Shown here: positions 8,052 through 17,014 of the stretch, one piece after another | Numbering within the stretch: position 1 is the stretch's first letter | Layout of the letters: each line of letters opens with the position of its first letter | Source of the DNA: Paenarthrobacter ilicis | GTDB lineage: Bacteria > Actinomycetota > Actinomycetes > Actinomycetales > Micrococcaceae | Length of the DNA: 64,000 nt | NCBI RefSeq assembly: GCF_016907545.1 | Contig: NZ_JAFBCD010000001.1 | Location: 3,720,001 to 3,784,000, forward strand | Direction: 5' to 3' | Program-made: the position numbers and the translations under genes | The notes under the pieces: generated by a model | Databases searched by the model: none | Seen by the model: the letters and a program-made list of their open reading frames with translations, nothing else | Told to the model about the DNA's origin: nothing

Positions 8052-9063
8052 GGTCCCCTCCGCCGGTCGGACCACCGGAGCCATCATCAGCCGCCGCGAG
8101 AGCCGCGCGAACGGTCCCCAAGCCCCCGTCCGCCAGGTCCGGGACCAGTGCGGAATCGGCAGTGCCCGCAACGTCCGGGAGAGTCCTGGCAAAGAACGCT
8201 TCGTTGTCCTTGGCCTGTTTGTTGAGGATGGCAATGGCTGCCGCAGAGGATTTCCGGGGATCGTTGAAAGTATCCGGGTCCACGTCAATGTGCGAGACGA
8301 AGCGTTCCTTCAGGAGGTCCACCACCTCGCGGTCCCCCGTCAAGGAATCCTTTCCCTCCGCCACCACGTGATCGAAGTGCTCCACGGATGCCGAGCCCCG
8401 GAAAAGTTCGATCAGCCGCTGTATCCGTTCGCGGATCCGCTGCTTGTCCTCGGCCCTGCCGGATCTGCCCACGCCCAAGGAAATGCGGAACGTCCCCTCT
8501 GTCATCAGCCGCGAAGCACTGTCCAGGACATCGGCCCATTCGCCCTCCAGTAACTTGCCGGACAGACGCTCAGCAGGCAGTGCGAACTCGAACCGGCTCA
8601 CTTCCAGCCTGTTCAGGATCTCTTCAATGTCCTCCCTGACCACGGGAACCAGGCCCACCTCGAGACCCAGCATCCCTCCGAGGTACTCCCCCAGCCGCGA
8701 TGCCCGGGGGCCGTTGCCACTGGTCAGCACAGCGATGACGTTGCGCTTGAGGAAGGCAAAATAGGTTGTCTCCAGGAGATGGTCCCCCGGAGCCAAGGGC
8801 AGGGCTTTCCGCCGGCCCAAGGCATCACCAACACTGGGGAGGTTGGTGTCCCGGACCCGGTCCAGAAGCAGCACTGGATAGGGCGTCACTGCGGCAGCCT
8901 GGGCGAGCAGCACCGTGCCATCGCCACTGGCGAAATGCCTGTCCGTCCCGGCCTCCAGAGCATTGTCCAGTACTTCAGCTACCCGCCGGGCAGGGAAAGG
9001 ACGCTCCAATCCCTCGCCGTTGAGCTGGTCAATCCTCCAGAACTGCACGCTGCGCCTTGCCAT
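8032..9063 (-). CDS. DUF6731/RexA-like cytosolic protein
   Basis: A 343-residue soluble protein with no signal peptide or membrane segment. The N-terminus SVQFWRIDQL, the segment LLETTYFAFLKRNVIAVL, and NGPRASRLGEYL near 130-142 resemble from memory the DUF6731/RexA-like family, of which phage-encoded members take part in superinfection exclusion. The match is by eye and needs a profile search. Start ATG 9063 has AGGGGAG seven bases upstream. It is first of a two-gene unit with the membrane protein, overlapping it by 20 bases. Confidence 0.62.
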   Translation of the reverse strand: MARRSVQFWRIDQLNGEGLERPFPARRVAEVLDNALEAGTDRHFASGDGTVLLAQAAAVTPYPVLLLDRVRDTNLPSVGDALGRRKALPLAPGDHLLETTYFAFLKRNVIAVLTSGNGPRASRLGEYLGGMLGLEVGLVPVVREDIEEILNRLEVSRFEFALPAERLSGKLLEGEWADVLDSASRLMTEGTFRISLGVGRSGRAEDKQRIRERIQRLIELFRGSASVEHFDHVVAEGKDSLTGDREVVDLLKERFVSHIDVDPDTFNDPRKSSAAAIAILNKQAKDNEAFFARTLPDVAGTADSALVPDLADGGLGTVRAALAAADDGSGGPTGGGDHGLVRR

Positions 9064-9110
9064 CCGTCTCCCCTGACTCCCTGAACCCAAAACTACCGGT
9101 GGGGTCAGAC

Positions 9111-9154
9111 AAAAAAGCCGCTGACCGCCGTCGGGCGTCCCGTCGCCTCAGCGG
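9111..9154 (-). terminator. Terminator overlapping the stop codon of the lyase gene
   Basis: Read on the minus strand, CCGCTGA (9154-9148) pairs with TCAGCGG (9124-9118), followed by six T. The left arm contains the TGA stop of the PEP-mutase-like gene, so the hairpin starts inside the coding sequence. It separates that gene from the RexA-like pair. Confidence 0.75.
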
Positions 9155-9996
9155 ATGTATTTGGGTCCTTCCGTGAACAACTCATCCATTTCCTGGTGAC
9201 TGCGCGTCCCTGCCAAACCGGACCAGTTTCCATCGCCCAGAATCTCTGTGGCTACCCGGGCCACTTTCGCGTAGGCGGCCTTGGCGGTATTGCCTCCCAC
9301 GCTGACACGCCGCACCCCGGCGTCGTGCAGTTCCATGGGCGACGGCGCCCCCAGGCCCGCCAAAGCATTCAGGGGTGCGTTGATTCCGGTGGAGAGCTGG
9401 TGCAGGACGTGAAGGTCCACGACGCCTGGGACAAAGACTCCGTCCGCACCCGCCAGGAGGTAGGACTCGGCCCTGGTGAGCGTTTCCTGATACGCAGAGT
9501 CCGGAAAACGGCCCGAGAGATAGGTGTCGGTGCGGGCATTGATGAACAACGGAATGCCGCGGTCGTCCGCCGCGGCGCGGATGAGGGCGATGCGGCGCGA
9601 TTGCTCCTTGATATCCGTGAGGGGATCTGCACCGGAATCCTCGATATTGATCCCCACCGCACCAGTGTCCAACACCGCATGAACGGTGGCTTGGAGCTCA
9701 TCGTCAGTGCGTCCGTACCCTGTCTCGATGTCGGCCGTCACCGGAAGCGGGGTTGCGGCCACCACGCGGCCCAGGGCAGCCATCGCAAGACCCCACGGCA
9801 CATGGTCGCCGTCGCGATACCCGAGGCTCCACGAGACAGCGGAACTGGAGGTGGCTATTGCCGATGCTCCCGCTTCCTGCACAACGCGCGCAGACGCGGC
9901 GTCCCACACGTTGACCAAAACCAGGGGCTTGGGACCCGGGGCATGGAGTTGACGGAACTGTTCGGCTTTGGCCAAGGACCCCGAGTGCGCTGTCAT
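9148..9996 (-). CDS. Isocitrate lyase / PEP mutase superfamily protein
   Basis: A 282-residue alpha/beta-barrel enzyme of the PEP mutase/methylisocitrate lyase superfamily. VNVWDAASARVVQEAGASAIATSS near residues 29-52, TADIETGYG near 87 (metal-binding Asp and Glu) and GINIEDS near 114 are the hallmarks. The canonical isocitrate lyase catalytic motif KKCGH is absent, which fits the PEP-mutase-like branch (oxaloacetate hydrolases, 2-methylisocitrate lyase-like). The exact substrate is not predictable. It is divergent from the aminotransferase gene. Confidence 0.82.
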   Translation of the reverse strand: MTAHSGSLAKAEQFRQLHAPGPKPLVLVNVWDAASARVVQEAGASAIATSSSAVSWSLGYRDGDHVPWGLAMAALGRVVAATPLPVTADIETGYGRTDDELQATVHAVLDTGAVGINIEDSGADPLTDIKEQSRRIALIRAAADDRGIPLFINARTDTYLSGRFPDSAYQETLTRAESYLLAGADGVFVPGVVDLHVLHQLSTGINAPLNALAGLGAPSPMELHDAGVRRVSVGGNTAKAAYAKVARVATEILGDGNWSGLAGTRSHQEMDELFTEGPKYIR

Positions 9997-10068
9997 AGCT
10001 ACATTTCAGCCGCTCCTGCCCCCGACGTAAACCCACGGGACGGAGCTTCGAGGCTCCTTGAAAACAAA

Positions 10069-10087
10069 TGTTGCCTTCAAAGCAACA
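10069..10087. promoter_or_regulatory. Inverted repeat in front of the aminotransferase gene
   Basis: TGTTGC, seven-base spacer, GCAACA. It lies in the divergent region between the lyase (start 9996) and the aminotransferase (GTG 10109), just upstream of the candidate -10 TATCCT (10096-10101). An operator role is likely but no regulator gene adjoins. Confidence 0.4.
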
Positions 10088-10108
10088 GGCGGGAGTATCC
10101 TGTTCCCT

Positions 10109-11416
10109 GTGACCCACGAAACATTGGATGCCGGCGCAACGTTGCCCGCAGAAGCCATCGACGCCATTGAGCGGGCCGCCACGGCTGCCCACCCGCACGA
10201 GGAACTGTTCTCCGCGCGGGCTGCCAACATCAAGCAGTCTGCCGTCCGGGACGTGTTTGATATCTCCATGCAGCCCGGCCTGGTCTCCCTCGCCGGAGGC
10301 AACCCGTACCTGCAGTCCCTGCCCCTGGAAAAGCTCGGAGAAACGGCTGCGCAGATCATCGCCAACCACGGCATGACGGCATTGCAGTACGGCGGCGGGC
10401 AGGGCACGGAAGAACTCCGCACCCAGATCTGCGCGATCATGGCCGCCGAGGGAATCATGGACGCCCAGCCTGACAACGTCATCATCACCGCCGGATCCCA
10501 GTCGGCTCAGGATGTCGCCACCAAGGTGTTCTGCAATCCCGGCGACGTTGTCCTGGTGGAAAACCCCACCTATGTGGGTGCGCTGAACACGTTCGAGGCG
10601 TACCAGGTGCAGGTGGAACCAATCGAGATGGACGACGACGGCCTGGTGCCCGAGCTTCTGGAGGCCCGGATCGCGGCACTCCAGGCAGACGGCAAGAACA
10701 TCAAGTTCCTCTACACGATCCCCAACTTCAACAACCCCTCCGGCATCACGCTGGCACAGGAGCGCCGGCAGCGGATCGTCGATATATGCCGGAACGCGAA
10801 TATTCTGGTTCTTGAAGACAACCCCTACGGACTGCTGAGGTTTGACGGTCAGCCCATCGACCCCATGCGCGCTGCCAATCCGGACGATGTGATCTACCTG
10901 GGCTCGTTCTCCAAGATTTTTGCTCCGGGACTTCGCATTGGTTGGGCCTTGGTTCCAGCCCACCTGCAGCGGCGCTTCTACCTTGCCTCCGAGGCCGTAA
11001 CACTCTGCCCGCCGCCCCTGAACCAGATGCTCGTCTCTGCCTACCTCCGCGACTACGACTGGAAGGGGCAGATCGACACCTATAGGGGGCTGTATGCCGA
11101 ACGCTGCGCGGCCCTGTTGGCGGCCTTGGCGGAGTACATGCCCCAGGGCCTCACTTGGACGCGCCCGGACGGTGGGTTCTTTGTGTGGGTCACCCTCCCC
11201 GAGGGCGTGGACACGTACCCGCTGCTGGGTAAAGCCATCGATGCGGGCGTGGTTTTCATTCCCGGAGCCGCGTTCACTCCAACCGACGGCCCATCCAACA
11301 AACTCAGGTTGGCTTTCAGCGCGGTACCCCCGGATACGATTACCGAAGGCGTACGCCGTTTGGCCCCTGTCCTGGCAGAAGCCATCAAAGCCACCAATGA
11401 AGGAGCAGCGCAATGA
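10109..11416 (+). CDS. PLP-dependent aminotransferase, 2-aminoadipate/MocR-type fold I
   Basis: A 435-residue fold-type I aminotransferase without a DNA-binding domain. It shows GSQSAQDVATKVFCNPGDVVLVENPTYVGAL, IPNFNNPSG (substrate/PLP Asn), EDNPYG (PLP Asp region) and YLGSFSKIFAPGLRIGW with the PLP lysine, then GGFFVWVTLPEG. Relatives act on 2-aminoadipate, aromatic or branched amino acids. GTG 10109 is chosen because TATCCT lies seven bases upstream, the spacing of a leaderless transcript. The frame stays open to ATG 10058, which would add 17 atypical residues. The stop overlaps the next gene (ATGA). Confidence 0.84.
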   Translation: MTHETLDAGATLPAEAIDAIERAATAAHPHEELFSARAANIKQSAVRDVFDISMQPGLVSLAGGNPYLQSLPLEKLGETAAQIIANHGMTALQYGGGQGTEELRTQICAIMAAEGIMDAQPDNVIITAGSQSAQDVATKVFCNPGDVVLVENPTYVGALNTFEAYQVQVEPIEMDDDGLVPELLEARIAALQADGKNIKFLYTIPNFNNPSGITLAQERRQRIVDICRNANILVLEDNPYGLLRFDGQPIDPMRAANPDDVIYLGSFSKIFAPGLRIGWALVPAHLQRRFYLASEAVTLCPPPLNQMLVSAYLRDYDWKGQIDTYRGLYAERCAALLAALAEYMPQGLTWTRPDGGFFVWVTLPEGVDTYPLLGKAIDAGVVFIPGAAFTPTDGPSNKLRLAFSAVPPDTITEGVRRLAPVLAEAIKATNEGAAQ

Positions 11417-11841
11417 CCGGAGTTGTGATTGTAGGAGTCGACGGCAGCGAGACAGCGATGAGGGCAGCCCAAGCCGCGCAGCAGCTGGCGATAGGTTTGG
11501 GTGCCAGCCTTCGGGTGGTCAGCGCTTTCGACAGCAACCGGACTGAAGTAGTTGAAATCGGTACCGACAAGTGGATCGTCTCCGACGCCGCCGAGGCCGA
11601 GAAAGTTGCTCGCGACGTAGCGGCACGGCTCAAGGACGAGCGGCTGGAAGTCACGTACTCGGCAGCGCGCGGCAAGCCGGGCGAGGCGTTGGTCAAGGAA
11701 GCCGAGATGCAGGACGCCACCTTGATTGTGGTGGGGAACCGCCGCATGCAGGGACTGGGCCGTGTGCTGGGTAGTGTGGCCAACACTGTTGCCCACACCG
11801 CTCCCTGCGACGTCTATATCGCTAAGACCGACCAGGCATAA
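11413..11841 (+). CDS. Universal stress protein (UspA family)
   Basis: A 142-residue single Usp domain. VIVGVDGSETAMRAAQAAQQLA opens the fold, and VVGNRRMQGLGRVLGSVANTVAHTAPCDVYI is the ATP-binding G-x2-G-x9-G(S/T)-type motif near residues 101-131, so it likely binds ATP. It is translationally coupled to the aminotransferase, which ties its production to that gene. Confidence 0.9.
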   Translation: MTGVVIVGVDGSETAMRAAQAAQQLAIGLGASLRVVSAFDSNRTEVVEIGTDKWIVSDAAEAEKVARDVAARLKDERLEVTYSAARGKPGEALVKEAEMQDATLIVVGNRRMQGLGRVLGSVANTVAHTAPCDVYIAKTDQA

Positions 11842-11858
11842 AGCGAGCTGAGTCACGG

Positions 11859-11887
11859 CGCCGGGTGGGGAGACTCACCCGGCGTTT
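11859..11887 (+). terminator. Hairpin terminator after the universal stress gene
   Basis: CGCCGGGTG (11859-11867) pairs with CACCCGGCG (11876-11884) around an eight-base loop, followed by TTT. The T run is short, so termination may be partial. Confidence 0.62.
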
Positions 11888-11988
11888 GGCGTCTTTTGGG
11901 CCTCCCCGCCACAGCCACCGTTATAAAATTGAGATGCCCCCAATGGCGTGCGCCACATCAAAACTCTCGATTTTTCAGGGGATCTTTC

Positions 11989-12327
11989 TTGCTTACTTTG
12001 CAGCCGCGCCAACGCGTGGGACACGACATCCTTCTTGCCCGTCACGGCAACAACATCAGCACCATGCGATTCGATCGCGCCAACGATCGCATCATTGCCA
12101 TGCTCGACGACGGATCCTGGGACAGCGCGCCGAACATGATCTCCCCCAGCCTGGACATGCCCGAGACGATTGGCAGCGTGTTCCGCAAAGACTGGCGTTT
12201 CCTGTCCGTGGCCTGCATCGCCATGATCACAGTGGCCGCCGTTGCCATGGGTATCAGCGTGGAGATGGCAAACCACATGTCCAGCACCGAACTTCAGGCC
12301 TTGCTGGTCAACTACCCTTCGTACTGA
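11989..12327 (+). CDS. Small single-pass membrane protein, unknown function
   Basis: I do not recognise this protein. About 112 residues from a proposed TTG start at 11989, which has AGGGGAT six bases upstream. The frame is open to an ATG at 11896, but that part overlaps the terminator. The N-terminal two thirds are soluble (MRFDRANDRIIAMLDDGSWD), followed by one hydrophobic helix (SVACIAMITVAAVAMGI) and a short outward tail. The same residues could also start at ATG 12064. Confidence in the gene is moderate. Confidence 0.5.
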   Translation: MLTLQPRQRVGHDILLARHGNNISTMRFDRANDRIIAMLDDGSWDSAPNMISPSLDMPETIGSVFRKDWRFLSVACIAMITVAAVAMGISVEMANHMSSTELQALLVNYPSY

Positions 12328-12369
12328 CCTGAGGCTGGCTGCCCGCGCTGCGCCGAGGGACTGGCGCCG

Positions 12370-13086
12370 CTACAGCATCCACTCCCCGAGCAGCCACCAC
12401 AGCCCGGCGATCACCAAAGACCCGAACAGTGAGCCCGCAATGACCTGGGCAAGTGTGTGGGCACGCAGAACCAGGCGCGACCACCCTACGGCCGGTATCA
12501 GCAGCAGCAGGGGCGCCCAGGCCGGCCCAAACATCAACACAGAGATGACCACGGCCGCGGACAACGCCGAAGCGTGACCGCTCATCTTCCAGAAGGCGCT
12601 CACCACGGCAAGAATGCCGATCCCGGCAATCAGCGCGATGATCATCACGGACACGCTGACAGGACCGTTCACCAGCTGGAGAACCACCAGCCCGGCCACC
12701 ACCGACACCAAGGCCATGAACAGCAATGCGGGCCTCTGCCGGCGATCGCTGACGTGGTGGTCAGTGATCCTGCCCAGCTTTATCTGGAGCAGCAGATACG
12801 CAAGAGGCAGCACGCAAACAAAGAACGCGCCCAGCAGCCCGTAGCCGATGGACTCCGGAAACCCTGATTCCCTCGCCGGGCTGATCAGCAGCAACGCAAA
12901 CACCACCACCGGTGGCTGGAAGACCTCCGTCAGAACCCGCGCCAGCTTGCGCCAGCGTCCCGTCACCAATTGCGGCGGCACGTGGGCGGCTTGGCTTCCG
13001 CTGCCGGCTGCGCTTCCGCTGCCGGCTGCGCTTCCAAGCCCAGTCCGGGGGCCTTCAGCCGAAACAGCTGCATCCGGATCAGTCAA
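12370..13086 (-). CDS. PAP2-like membrane phosphatase-related protein
   Basis: About 238 residues with six hydrophobic segments. The motif [14 protein letters not shown] followed after a helix by [21 protein letters not shown] matches motifs 2 and 3 of the PAP2 (phosphatidic acid phosphatase type 2) superfamily (SGHxxx and SRxxxxxH-x3-(D/Q)). The first motif (K-x6-RP) is present only loosely as DRRQRPAL, and the usual motif-3 Asp is Gln, so activity is uncertain. The start is unclear; TTG 13086 would overlap the E2 stop, with GTG starts further in. Its N-terminus has a short GSAAGS repeat. Confidence 0.66.
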   Translation of the reverse strand: MTDPDAAVSAEGPRTGLGSAAGSGSAAGSGSQAAHVPPQLVTGRWRKLARVLTEVFQPPVVVFALLLISPARESGFPESIGYGLLGAFFVCVLPLAYLLLQIKLGRITDHHVSDRRQRPALLFMALVSVVAGLVVLQLVNGPVSVSVMIIALIAGIGILAVVSAFWKMSGHASALSAAVVISVLMFGPAWAPLLLLIPAVGWSRLVLRAHTLAQVIAGSLFGSLVIAGLWWLLGEWML

Positions 13087-14638
13087 GCAGCAGCGCCGGT
13101 TCTTCAAGGATGGCGGCAACATCTGCCATGAAGCGCGCAGAGAGGTCACCGTCAACCACACGGTGGTCGAAAGAACCGCCCAGAGTGGTGATCCAGCGGG
13201 GAATCACTTCGCCGTCCAGAACCCACGGCTTCTGTTTGATGGTGCCGAAGGCGATGATGGCTACTTCGCCCGGGTTGATGATGGGTGTTCCGGTGTCGAT
13301 ACCCAAGGCACCGATATTGGTGACCGTGAGGCTCCCGCCCTGCATCTCGGCCGGCTGGGTTTTGCCCGCCCTGGCCTTGGTTGCAAGCTCGTTCAACGCC
13401 AATGCCAGTTCCTTCAAGGAGAGATCCTGGGCGTCCTTGATGTTGGGGACCATGAGCCCACGCGGTGTGGCGGCGGCAATCCCCAGATTCATGTAGTGCT
13501 TGATCTGGATCTCGGCGTTGCCGTTCCCGTCGGCGTTATCCACCCACGTCGCGTTGACGCTGGGGTTCCTGGCGGCCGCCCAGATCACGGCTTTGGCAAG
13601 GATGAGCAGCGGGGAAACCTTGATGCCCTCAAAGTCCCTGGATGCTTTGAGGCGCTTGACGAACTCCATGGTGCGGCTGGCGTCCACGTCCACGAAGATG
13701 CTGACGTGGGGCGCAGAGAAAGCGGAGTCCACCATGGCTTTGGCGGTGGCCTTGCGGACACCCTTGACCGGAACGCGCTCAATCCTTTGGTCCTGCGGCT
13801 TCTTGGACGCACCCCAGAACGAATCGGCCTGGTCCAGCTCGGCGTCGCGCTGGGCCTGGTAGCTCACCAGATCCTCCCGCGTGACCTCGCCGCGCTGCCC
13901 TGTGGCAACAACGTCGGCCAGGTCGATGCCCATGTCGCGGGCAAACTTACGCACCGGCGGCTTGGCCAGCACCTTGTTGACCAGTCCACTGATGGTCCCC
14001 GTGATGGCAGCGCCACGGGATGGTGCGGTCTGGGGTGCCGGGGCGGCGGGTGCAGGCGCTGCGGGTGCAGGCGCTGCGGGTGCCGGGGTGACGGCGGCGG
14101 GGGCCGGCGTCGAGCGTTCCACCACCGGCGTTTCAGCAGCCTTGGCGGCCAGAAGGGCTTGGGTGTCCTGGACCGTGCCCTCAGCGTTCTCGGCCACGGG
14201 CGCGGCTGATCCAGCGGGGCGCTTGCGTGCCCGCCGCTTGACGGCATCTGCCTTGGGTCCCGAACCCACCAGCGGACCGCCAGCGGGCCCGTTCTCAGCG
14301 GCGTCGTGGGTATCGAGCCGACCGTAAACCGGCGTGAATGTCTCACTGGCCGCAGAAGCAGGCGGGGCTTCGGGGGTCACAGGGGGAGCGTCATCCGCGC
14401 CCTCCGAGACCGCGATGATTGCCGTACCGACCTCCACCGTGATGCCTTCTTCCACGAGCAGTTCGGTGACCACCCCGGCGAACGGTGAGGGAAGCTCCAC
14501 GAGTGACTTGGCGGTCTCGATCTCGCAAATGACATCGTTGACGGCAACGATGTCTCCGGGCTTGACCTTCCAGGCCACTACCTCAGCCTCGGTCAGGCCT
14601 TCGCCAACGTCCGGCAGGTTGAATTTTTTAACTGTCAC
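13079..14638 (-). CDS. bkdC: Dihydrolipoamide acyltransferase E2 of branched-chain 2-oxoacid dehydrogenase
   Basis: Core subunit that carries acyl groups from E1 to coenzyme A. The N-terminal lipoyl domain (1-80) has the lipoylated lysine at K44 in ETAKS. An Ala/Pro-rich linker follows, then the E1/E3-binding domain ([29 protein letters not shown], around 232-260). The C-terminal catalytic domain carries the DHRVVDGD active-site motif. Length 519 residues. It is third in the operon after E1 alpha and E1 beta, with a 52-bp gap. No E3 gene is nearby, so a lipoamide dehydrogenase from elsewhere is presumably shared. Confidence 0.9.
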   Translation of the reverse strand: MTVKKFNLPDVGEGLTEAEVVAWKVKPGDIVAVNDVICEIETAKSLVELPSPFAGVVTELLVEEGITVEVGTAIIAVSEGADDAPPVTPEAPPASAASETFTPVYGRLDTHDAAENGPAGGPLVGSGPKADAVKRRARKRPAGSAAPVAENAEGTVQDTQALLAAKAAETPVVERSTPAPAAVTPAPAAPAPAAPAPAAPAPQTAPSRGAAITGTISGLVNKVLAKPPVRKFARDMGIDLADVVATGQRGEVTREDLVSYQAQRDAELDQADSFWGASKKPQDQRIERVPVKGVRKATAKAMVDSAFSAPHVSIFVDVDASRTMEFVKRLKASRDFEGIKVSPLLILAKAVIWAAARNPSVNATWVDNADGNGNAEIQIKHYMNLGIAAATPRGLMVPNIKDAQDLSLKELALALNELATKARAGKTQPAEMQGGSLTVTNIGALGIDTGTPIINPGEVAIIAFGTIKQKPWVLDGEVIPRWITTLGGSFDHRVVDGDLSARFMADVAAILEEPALLLD

Positions 14639-14690
14639 AGTGGTCCTCGGTTTCCGGGTACCTGGCGCAAGCCGGGCTGGATCAGGGCGG

Positions 14691-15671
14691 TTAGTAGGCC
14701 AGGGAGCGGTCCAGGGCGTCGAGGATCTTGTCGATATCCGGCAAGTAGTCCTCCTCCACCTTGGCTACCGGGTAGGGCATGTGGAAGCCGCCAACACGGA
14801 TTACCGGGGCTTCAAGGTGCAGGAAAGCCCGCTCACTGATGCGTGCCGCGATTTCGCCTCCGATGCCTCCGAACGTCGGGGCCTCGTGCGCCACGATCAG
14901 CCGGCCGGTCTTTTTAACCGACGCCTCAATCGTGTCGAAATCAAGCGGGGAGATGGAGCGCAGATCGATAACCTCCACGCTGCGGCCGTCTTCAGTGGCC
15001 GCATTGGCTGCTGCGAGTGCTACCGGCACCAAGGGGCCGTAGGCAACAATCGTGGCATCCGTACCCTCCCGGACCACGTGTGCTTTGAAGGGGTCCTCTG
15101 CCAGTCCGGCGTTCTCCACGTCCACCTCGCCCTTGAGCCAGTAGCGGCGCTTGGGCTCAAAGAAGATCACGGGGTCCTTGCACTCGATGGCCTTCTGGAT
15201 CATCCAGTAGGCATCATGGGCATTGGACGGGGAGATGATGCGAAGTCCCGCGGTGTGGGCGAACAATGCTTCGGGCGACTCGGAGTGGTGCTCGATCGAG
15301 CCGATACCACCGCCGTATGGGATGCGGATAACCACAGGCACAGTGAGCTTGCCCAGGCTGCGCGAATGGATCTTGGCAAGCTGGGTGGTGATCTGGTTGA
15401 AAGCGGGGAAGACGAACCCGTCAAACTGGATTTCACACACCGGAGAGTACCCGCGCAGGGCCAGGCCAATGGCTGTTCCCACGATGCCTGACTCAGCCAA
15501 GGGGGTATCCAGGACGCGGTCGTCGCCGAACTCCTTGATGAGTCCATCCGTCACGCGGTAGACACCACCCAAGTGTCCGATGTCCTCGCCCATCAGCAGG
15601 GACTTGGGGTTGTTGGTCAGTGATGCCCGGAGACCTTCGTTGATGGCCTTCGCAATGGTCATTGTTGCCAT
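14691..15671 (-). CDS. bkdB: 2-oxoacid dehydrogenase E1 component, beta subunit
   Basis: A 326-residue transketolase-like subunit. [20 protein letters not shown] near 26-45, [24 protein letters not shown] near 60, [22 protein letters not shown] near 118, and the C-terminal [11 protein letters not shown] are typical of BkdB/AcoB/PdhB. Together with E1 alpha it decarboxylates branched-chain 2-oxoacids (from Val, Leu, Ile), feeding iso/anteiso fatty-acid primers and catabolism. Its ATG overlaps the E1 alpha stop by one base (TGATG). Confidence 0.9.
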   Translation of the reverse strand: MATMTIAKAINEGLRASLTNNPKSLLMGEDIGHLGGVYRVTDGLIKEFGDDRVLDTPLAESGIVGTAIGLALRGYSPVCEIQFDGFVFPAFNQITTQLAKIHSRSLGKLTVPVVIRIPYGGGIGSIEHHSESPEALFAHTAGLRIISPSNAHDAYWMIQKAIECKDPVIFFEPKRRYWLKGEVDVENAGLAEDPFKAHVVREGTDATIVAYGPLVPVALAAANAATEDGRSVEVIDLRSISPLDFDTIEASVKKTGRLIVAHEAPTFGGIGGEIAARISERAFLHLEAPVIRVGGFHMPYPVAKVEEDYLPDIDKILDALDRSLAY

Positions 15672-16864
15672 CAGTTGGCTGTCTCCTCTTCGCTTTCAAA
15701 GCCGGCCGAGTATTCCTCAAACCAGGCAAGCTCTTCCGCAATCAGCGGGTGCTGCTCTGCATACACGTTGGCAAACGCTTCACGGATGTCCGGAACTTCA
15801 AGCCCGTGGGTAGTGCTGCGGACGTACTTGGCCAATTCGTCGCCGTCGGCATCCACTTGGTCAAAGAAAGCGTCGTCCGCAAGGCCTTCGGATCGCAGAT
15901 ATTTCTCCAAGCGATCCAGCGGGTCCTTTTCACGCCAAGCGGCTTCTTCGGCCGATTCGCGGTACTTGGTGGGGTCGTCAGCGGTGGTGTGGGCCCCGAC
16001 CCGGTAGGTGTAGGCCTCAATCAACACAGGGCCACGGCCTTCGCGGGCGTGTTCCAGTGCCCACTCCGTGACTGCGTGGACTGCGATCACGTCATTGCCG
16101 TCCACACGGATTCCCGGGAAGCCGTAGCCCTTGGCCCGGTTGGCCAGAGGCACCTTGGTCTGGACTTCGGTGGGAACGGAGATGGCCCAGTGATTGTTCT
16201 GGCAGAAGAAGACCACGGGCGCGTTATAGGACGCAGCGAAGACCATGGACTCGTGGACGTCGCCTTCCGAACTGGCACCATCGCCGAAGTAGGCGATCAC
16301 AGCTGCGTTCGGGTCTGCCGAATCCTTGGCGGCCGGCATCTGCTGGTCCCGCTGGATGCCCATGGCATAACCAACGGCGTGAAGAGTTTGTGCCGCCAGC
16401 ACCAGCGTATAGAGATGGAAGTTGTTCTCGCGGGGGTCCCAACCGCCGTTGGATACGCCACGGAATTGCTTCAACAGTTCCGCCAGATCCACGTTGCGCA
16501 CCAGTGCGACGCCGTGCTCACGGTAGGTGGGGAAGATGTAGTCCTGGGGTTCGCTGGCGTGCCCCGAACCAATCTGTGCCGCTTCCTGTCCAGTCAACGG
16601 AACCCACAGTGCCAGTTCTCCCTGACGCTGAAGGGCTGTGGCTTCCTGGTCAAAGCGACGAATGCGAGCCATGTCCGCATAGAAAACCCGGAGCTTCTCT
16701 GCATCTATCCGTTTGGCGTAATCCGAGAAGACGGGGTCGCTGCCCAGCTTTCCATCGGGGCCGAGCAACTGAACCATTTCCACAGGTTCGCCAGGCGCGG
16801 CTGCTTCCGCGGTGGTTGCCGCGAGAGTTTCTTCCGTTCCGGGGGGCAGTTGTGTCGAGCCCAT
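15671..16864 (-). CDS. bkdA: 2-oxoacid dehydrogenase E1 component, alpha subunit
   Basis: A 397-residue ThDP enzyme subunit. FYADMARIRRFDQEATALQRQGELALW near the start and the ThDP motif GDGASSEGDVHESMVFAASYNAPVVFFCQNN near 200-231 are clear, followed by RVGAHTTADDPTKYR, the regulatory loop region. Bkd is preferred over Pdh because actinobacterial pyruvate dehydrogenase uses a single-chain E1. Start ATG 16864 has GGAGACGG upstream. A double-palindrome operator lies 55-90 bases upstream. Confidence 0.88.
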   Translation of the reverse strand: MGSTQLPPGTEETLAATTAEAAAPGEPVEMVQLLGPDGKLGSDPVFSDYAKRIDAEKLRVFYADMARIRRFDQEATALQRQGELALWVPLTGQEAAQIGSGHASEPQDYIFPTYREHGVALVRNVDLAELLKQFRGVSNGGWDPRENNFHLYTLVLAAQTLHAVGYAMGIQRDQQMPAAKDSADPNAAVIAYFGDGASSEGDVHESMVFAASYNAPVVFFCQNNHWAISVPTEVQTKVPLANRAKGYGFPGIRVDGNDVIAVHAVTEWALEHAREGRGPVLIEAYTYRVGAHTTADDPTKYRESAEEAAWREKDPLDRLEKYLRSEGLADDAFFDQVDADGDELAKYVRSTTHGLEVPDIREAFANVYAEQHPLIAEELAWFEEYSAGFESEEETAN

Positions 16865-16918
16865 TCCGTCTCCTTGCTTGCCACGGCCGGGCGCCGTGCA
16901 ATGTCATTAGCTGGGATA

Positions 16919-16954
16919 TATGCCCATTCCGGAATACATTCCGGAATGGGCATA
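16919..16954. promoter_or_regulatory. Double-palindrome operator upstream of bkdA
   Basis: A 17-base arm (TATGCCCATTCCGGAAT) and its exact reverse complement are separated by AC. Each arm contains the self-complementary decamer ATTCCGGAAT (16926-16935 and 16938-16947), so the site is both one long palindrome and two tandem palindromes 12 bp apart. That places two dimers about one helical turn apart on the same DNA face. It lies in AT-rich DNA between the aminotransferase stop and bkdA and is the likely control site of the bkd operon. A second, weaker repeat (TTACTT-N10-AAGTAA) lies at 16972-16993. Confidence 0.72.
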
Positions 16955-17014
16955 CTTTTGGCTTTCGTCCCTTACTTTATCCGCAGTAAGTAACGCCGGC
17001 GCATTTGTTAACCA

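Noticed and set aside
13003..13042. Short tandem repeat coding for Gly-Ser-Ala-Ala in front of the PAP2-like gene
   Set aside because: Only two copies, within or near a flexible N-terminus; not informative enough to list as a separate element.
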